From positions 1 to 23,324 of the forward strand of contig JBAZPL010000014.1 in assembly GCA_041648155.1 (NCBI GenBank): a stretch of 23,324 bases of DNA. The letters run 5' to 3'. Source of the stretch: SSS58A sp041648155 (GTDB lineage: Bacteria; Krumholzibacteriota; Krumholzibacteriia; Krumholzibacteriales; Krumholzibacteriaceae). The position numbers and the translations under genes were made by a program. Under the pieces are notes generated by a model that was given only the letters and a program-made list of their open reading frames with translations, searched no databases and had not been told where the DNA came from. Each line of letters opens with the position of its first letter. Within the stretch, counting starts at the first letter, position 1. Shown here piece by piece: positions 21,438 through 23,324 of the stretch.

Positions 21438-21516
21438 AGTCAGCATTTTGCACATATATGCGATACCCAATCGAGTCGTTGAAGCCAGGGTTCTGGAACT
21501 GGAAAAGGTTGGTGCG

Positions 21517-22602
21517 ATGATGATCTCTTTACCCTTTCTGAAGCGAAAAGGCTCTACGGTGGGGCTCGATATCGGTTCGAGCCATGTCAAGGTCATAGAG
21601 ATCGATCATTCGGGCTCGAGGCCGAGGATCACGCATTTCGGCCTCACGGCGCTTCCGCCCGAGGCGATCGTCGAGGGCGAGATCATGGACCGCGATCTCG
21701 TTATCGCGGGAATCAAGGAATGCATCGAGAAGGCCGGCGTGACGGCCACCGACGTCGTTACCGCCATCTCCGGACGCGCCGTCATCGTGAAAAAGGTCGT
21801 TATGGACAAGATGTCGTCGGATGACGCGCAGGAAGCGATTTTCTGGGAGGCGGAGCAGCACGTGCCGTTCGACATCGACGACGTGTGTCTCGATTTCCAG
21901 ATCCTCAAGGACGATATCGGCGCGAATCAGATGGAGGTTCTCCTCGTCGCGGCGAAGAAGGACATGATCAACACCCACGCGAACCTGATCAAGGACGCCG
22001 GGTTCACGCCGACCATCATCGACGTCGATTCGTTCGCCGTGCAGAACTGCTTCGAAAGCGGTCGCGGCATGGTGACGGAGGAAGACTCGAAGAAGGTCAT
22101 CGGCCTCATCAATATCGGAAGCAACGTTACCAACATCAATATCATCCAGGATGCGAGTCCTCACTTCACGCGCGACATCAGCGTCGGAAGCAACAACTTC
22201 GCGGAGGTTATCCAGAAAGAGCTCGAGGTCGATTACGAAGAGGCGCAGAAGATCATCTCCGGAGATCTCGGCAGCCGCGACCCCGAAAAGATCAAGGAGC
22301 TCGTCAAGCAAGGCTCGAAGGACCTTTCTCTCGGCATCGAGCGCAGTATCGCCTTCCTCAAGGCATCCGGGGACGCGGAGAAGATCGACGAGGTGGTCCT
22401 GAGCGGCGGAGGGGCCAACATCCCGTTCCTCAAGGATATTCTTGGAGAGAAACATGGCGTCGAACTCTCAATACACAATCCCCTCGCGGGAATCGAATAT
22501 GAAGCGGGGATGTTCGGCGAGCACGAGGCCGAGATCGAGAAGATCGCGCCGCTGCTCACCGTGGGAATCGGTCTCGCTCTGAGAAAGGCGGGAAGAGAAT
22601 GA
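21517..22602 (+). CDS. pilM: type IV pilus alignment protein, actin-like
   Basis: Cytoplasmic FtsA/actin-fold protein that binds the N-terminus of PilN and links the motors to the PilNOP alignment complex. The 361-residue protein has the phosphate-1 loop TVGLDIGSSHVKVIEID (14-30), the second nucleotide loop INIGSNVTNINII and the adenosine motif VLSGGGANIPFL. Length and motifs fit PilM. ATG 21517 (or ATG 21520) is chosen, with AAGG at 21504-21507. The upstream extension from ATG 21448 lacks family similarity and would lengthen the protein beyond the usual size. It overlaps pilN by 4 bp and is the first gene after the sigma-54 promoter at 21377. Confidence 0.96.
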   Translation: MMISLPFLKRKGSTVGLDIGSSHVKVIEIDHSGSRPRITHFGLTALPPEAIVEGEIMDRDLVIAGIKECIEKAGVTATDVVTAISGRAVIVKKVVMDKMSSDDAQEAIFWEAEQHVPFDIDDVCLDFQILKDDIGANQMEVLLVAAKKDMINTHANLIKDAGFTPTIIDVDSFAVQNCFESGRGMVTEEDSKKVIGLINIGSNVTNINIIQDASPHFTRDISVGSNNFAEVIQKELEVDYEEAQKIISGDLGSRDPEKIKELVKQGSKDLSLGIERSIAFLKASGDAEKIDEVVLSGGGANIPFLKDILGEKHGVELSIHNPLAGIEYEAGMFGEHEAEIEKIAPLLTVGIGLALRKAGRE

Positions 22603-23153
22603 TCAAGATCAACCTGCTGCCGCGCGAGGAACGGATAAAGCGGCGCGAATTCAAGCTTCCCCAGATGACGACCATCTACATGGTGGGAGGGATCGCGATC
22701 TTCGCGGGTGCGATCCTGTTCACGGGGATAGTTCAGACCCATAAGATCAAGGCCCTTGAGTCCAAAATGGCGGCGGCGACCGAGGAATCGAAGAAGCTCG
22801 CCCCGCAGCTCGCGAAGATAAAACAGATTACCAGGGAGCGGGAGGAAGTCGATCGCAGGCTCGGGATCATCGCGGATCTCGACCGGTTCCGCTACTTCCG
22901 GGTGAAGCTCCTCAACGACGTGAGCTTCAATCTGCCCGTGAACTGCTGGTTGACGGGAGTGTCCGAGCTTTCGCCGAATTCCTTCGCGATCGACGGAGTC
23001 GCGTTCTCGAACTACACGGTCGCCGACATGATGACGAATCTCGAGACGTCGCCGACGATCTCGCGGGTCGATCTCAAGGTCGCCGAAAAGGGGAAGATCA
23101 GCGAACGTGAAGTGATGAAGTTCAAGCTTGTCGCAAACGTGGTGCCGCAATAG
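22599..23153 (+). CDS. pilN: type IV pilus inner-membrane alignment protein PilN
   Basis: Bitopic inner-membrane protein that forms a heterodimer with PilO. The first residues, MIKINLLPREER, are the conserved cytoplasmic peptide that inserts into PilM. One membrane helix lies at about 25-45, then a coiled coil (about 50-90) and a ferredoxin-like periplasmic domain (about 100-184). At 184 residues it is the normal size. ATG 22599 shares ATGA with the pilM stop, giving tight coupling that suits the PilM-PilN interaction. pilO begins 22 bases later. Confidence 0.95.
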   Translation: MIKINLLPREERIKRREFKLPQMTTIYMVGGIAIFAGAILFTGIVQTHKIKALESKMAAATEESKKLAPQLAKIKQITREREEVDRRLGIIADLDRFRYFRVKLLNDVSFNLPVNCWLTGVSELSPNSFAIDGVAFSNYTVADMMTNLETSPTISRVDLKVAEKGKISEREVMKFKLVANVVPQ

Positions 23154-23174
23154 CGCAAAGAGAGGGCCCAAACT

Positions 23175-23324
23175 ATGGATTTCAAAGATCCTATTGTACA
23201 AAAGGGAATCATCGTAGGAATACTCTGTATCATGATCGGATACGTGTATTTCTTCACGTCGTTCATGCCCTTCTTCCACCATCCGATGCGCGCGAAGATA
23301 GCGTCGCTCTCGTCCGAATACGAG
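23175..23324 (+). CDS. pilO: type IV pilus alignment protein PilO, N-terminal part (runs off the window)
   Basis: Fifty codons are open from ATG 23175 to the end of the window, preceded by AGAGAGGG (about 23158-23165). The start MDFKDPIVQKGII, a membrane helix at about 11-32 and the beginning of a coiled coil (MRAKIASLSSEYE) fit PilO. Its position after pilN confirms it. The periplasmic domain lies outside the window, and pilP and pilQ would be expected next. Confidence 0.88.
   Translation, partial: MDFKDPIVQKGIIVGILCIMIGYVYFFTSFMPFFHHPMRAKIASLSSEYE

Noticed and set aside
1..23324. CRISPR arrays, tRNA or rRNA genes, insertion sequences, prophage genes
   Set aside because: I looked for regular repeats, cloverleaf-like and rRNA-like sequences, transposase motifs and phage genes, and saw none.

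Overview
The window is a GC-rich, almost fully coding stretch in which every convincing gene is on the plus strand. It comes from a diderm (Gram-negative-type) bacterium: it has a TonB-dependent outer-membrane receptor and a type IVa pilus (T4P) machine. The T4P gene order (pilB-pilT-pilC-pilS-pilR-pilA-[ABC ATPase, ABC permease, TPR protein]-pilD-pilM-pilN-pilO) is close to that of Myxococcus xanthus. TTG and GTG starts are frequent. I cannot name the taxon from sequence alone. A deltaproteobacterial/myxobacterial-like or uncultured candidate-phylum diderm fits best.

Region 1 (1-6432) is metabolic and housekeeping. It begins with the C-terminal part of a DinG/XPD-type helicase, whose frame is closed by a TAG in the first three bases. 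Two histidine-degradation genes follow, hutU and hutI, with no hutH in view. A two-block TPR protein overlaps hutI, and a PHP-domain phosphoesterase comes next. A near-perfect sigma-54 promoter motif lies inside the 3' end of hutU and points at hutI. The hutU tail and the gap after it are visibly less GC-rich than the rest.

Region 2 (6433-8904) is a two-gene transport unit. An ECF-type S component overlaps by 4 bp a small BtuB-like TonB-dependent receptor. This suggests uptake of a vitamin-like solute across both membranes. The substrate is not visible.

Region 3 (8905-23324) is the T4P cluster: motors PilB and PilT, platform PilC, two-component system PilS/PilR, two tandem pilins of equal length, an ABC transporter plus a membrane-anchored TPR protein (in the position of M. 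xanthus pilGHI), prepilin peptidase PilD, and alignment proteins PilM, PilN and the start of PilO. Three intergenic gaps, before pilB, the first pilA and pilM, each carry a TGGCAYR-N4-TTGC sigma-54 promoter. A weaker version precedes the second pilin. PilR, a sigma-54 activator, is encoded in the middle, so the cluster looks like a set of separately started transcripts under one regulator. Each of the three strong promoters implies a leader of about 110 nt with possible hairpins. A strong intrinsic terminator isolates the first pilin.

The most interesting material is the sigma-54 promoter set (including the one pointing at hutI), the two-pilin arrangement with exchanged cysteines, the ABC/TPR module whose role in pilus biology is poorly understood, and several unusual residues in PilR.
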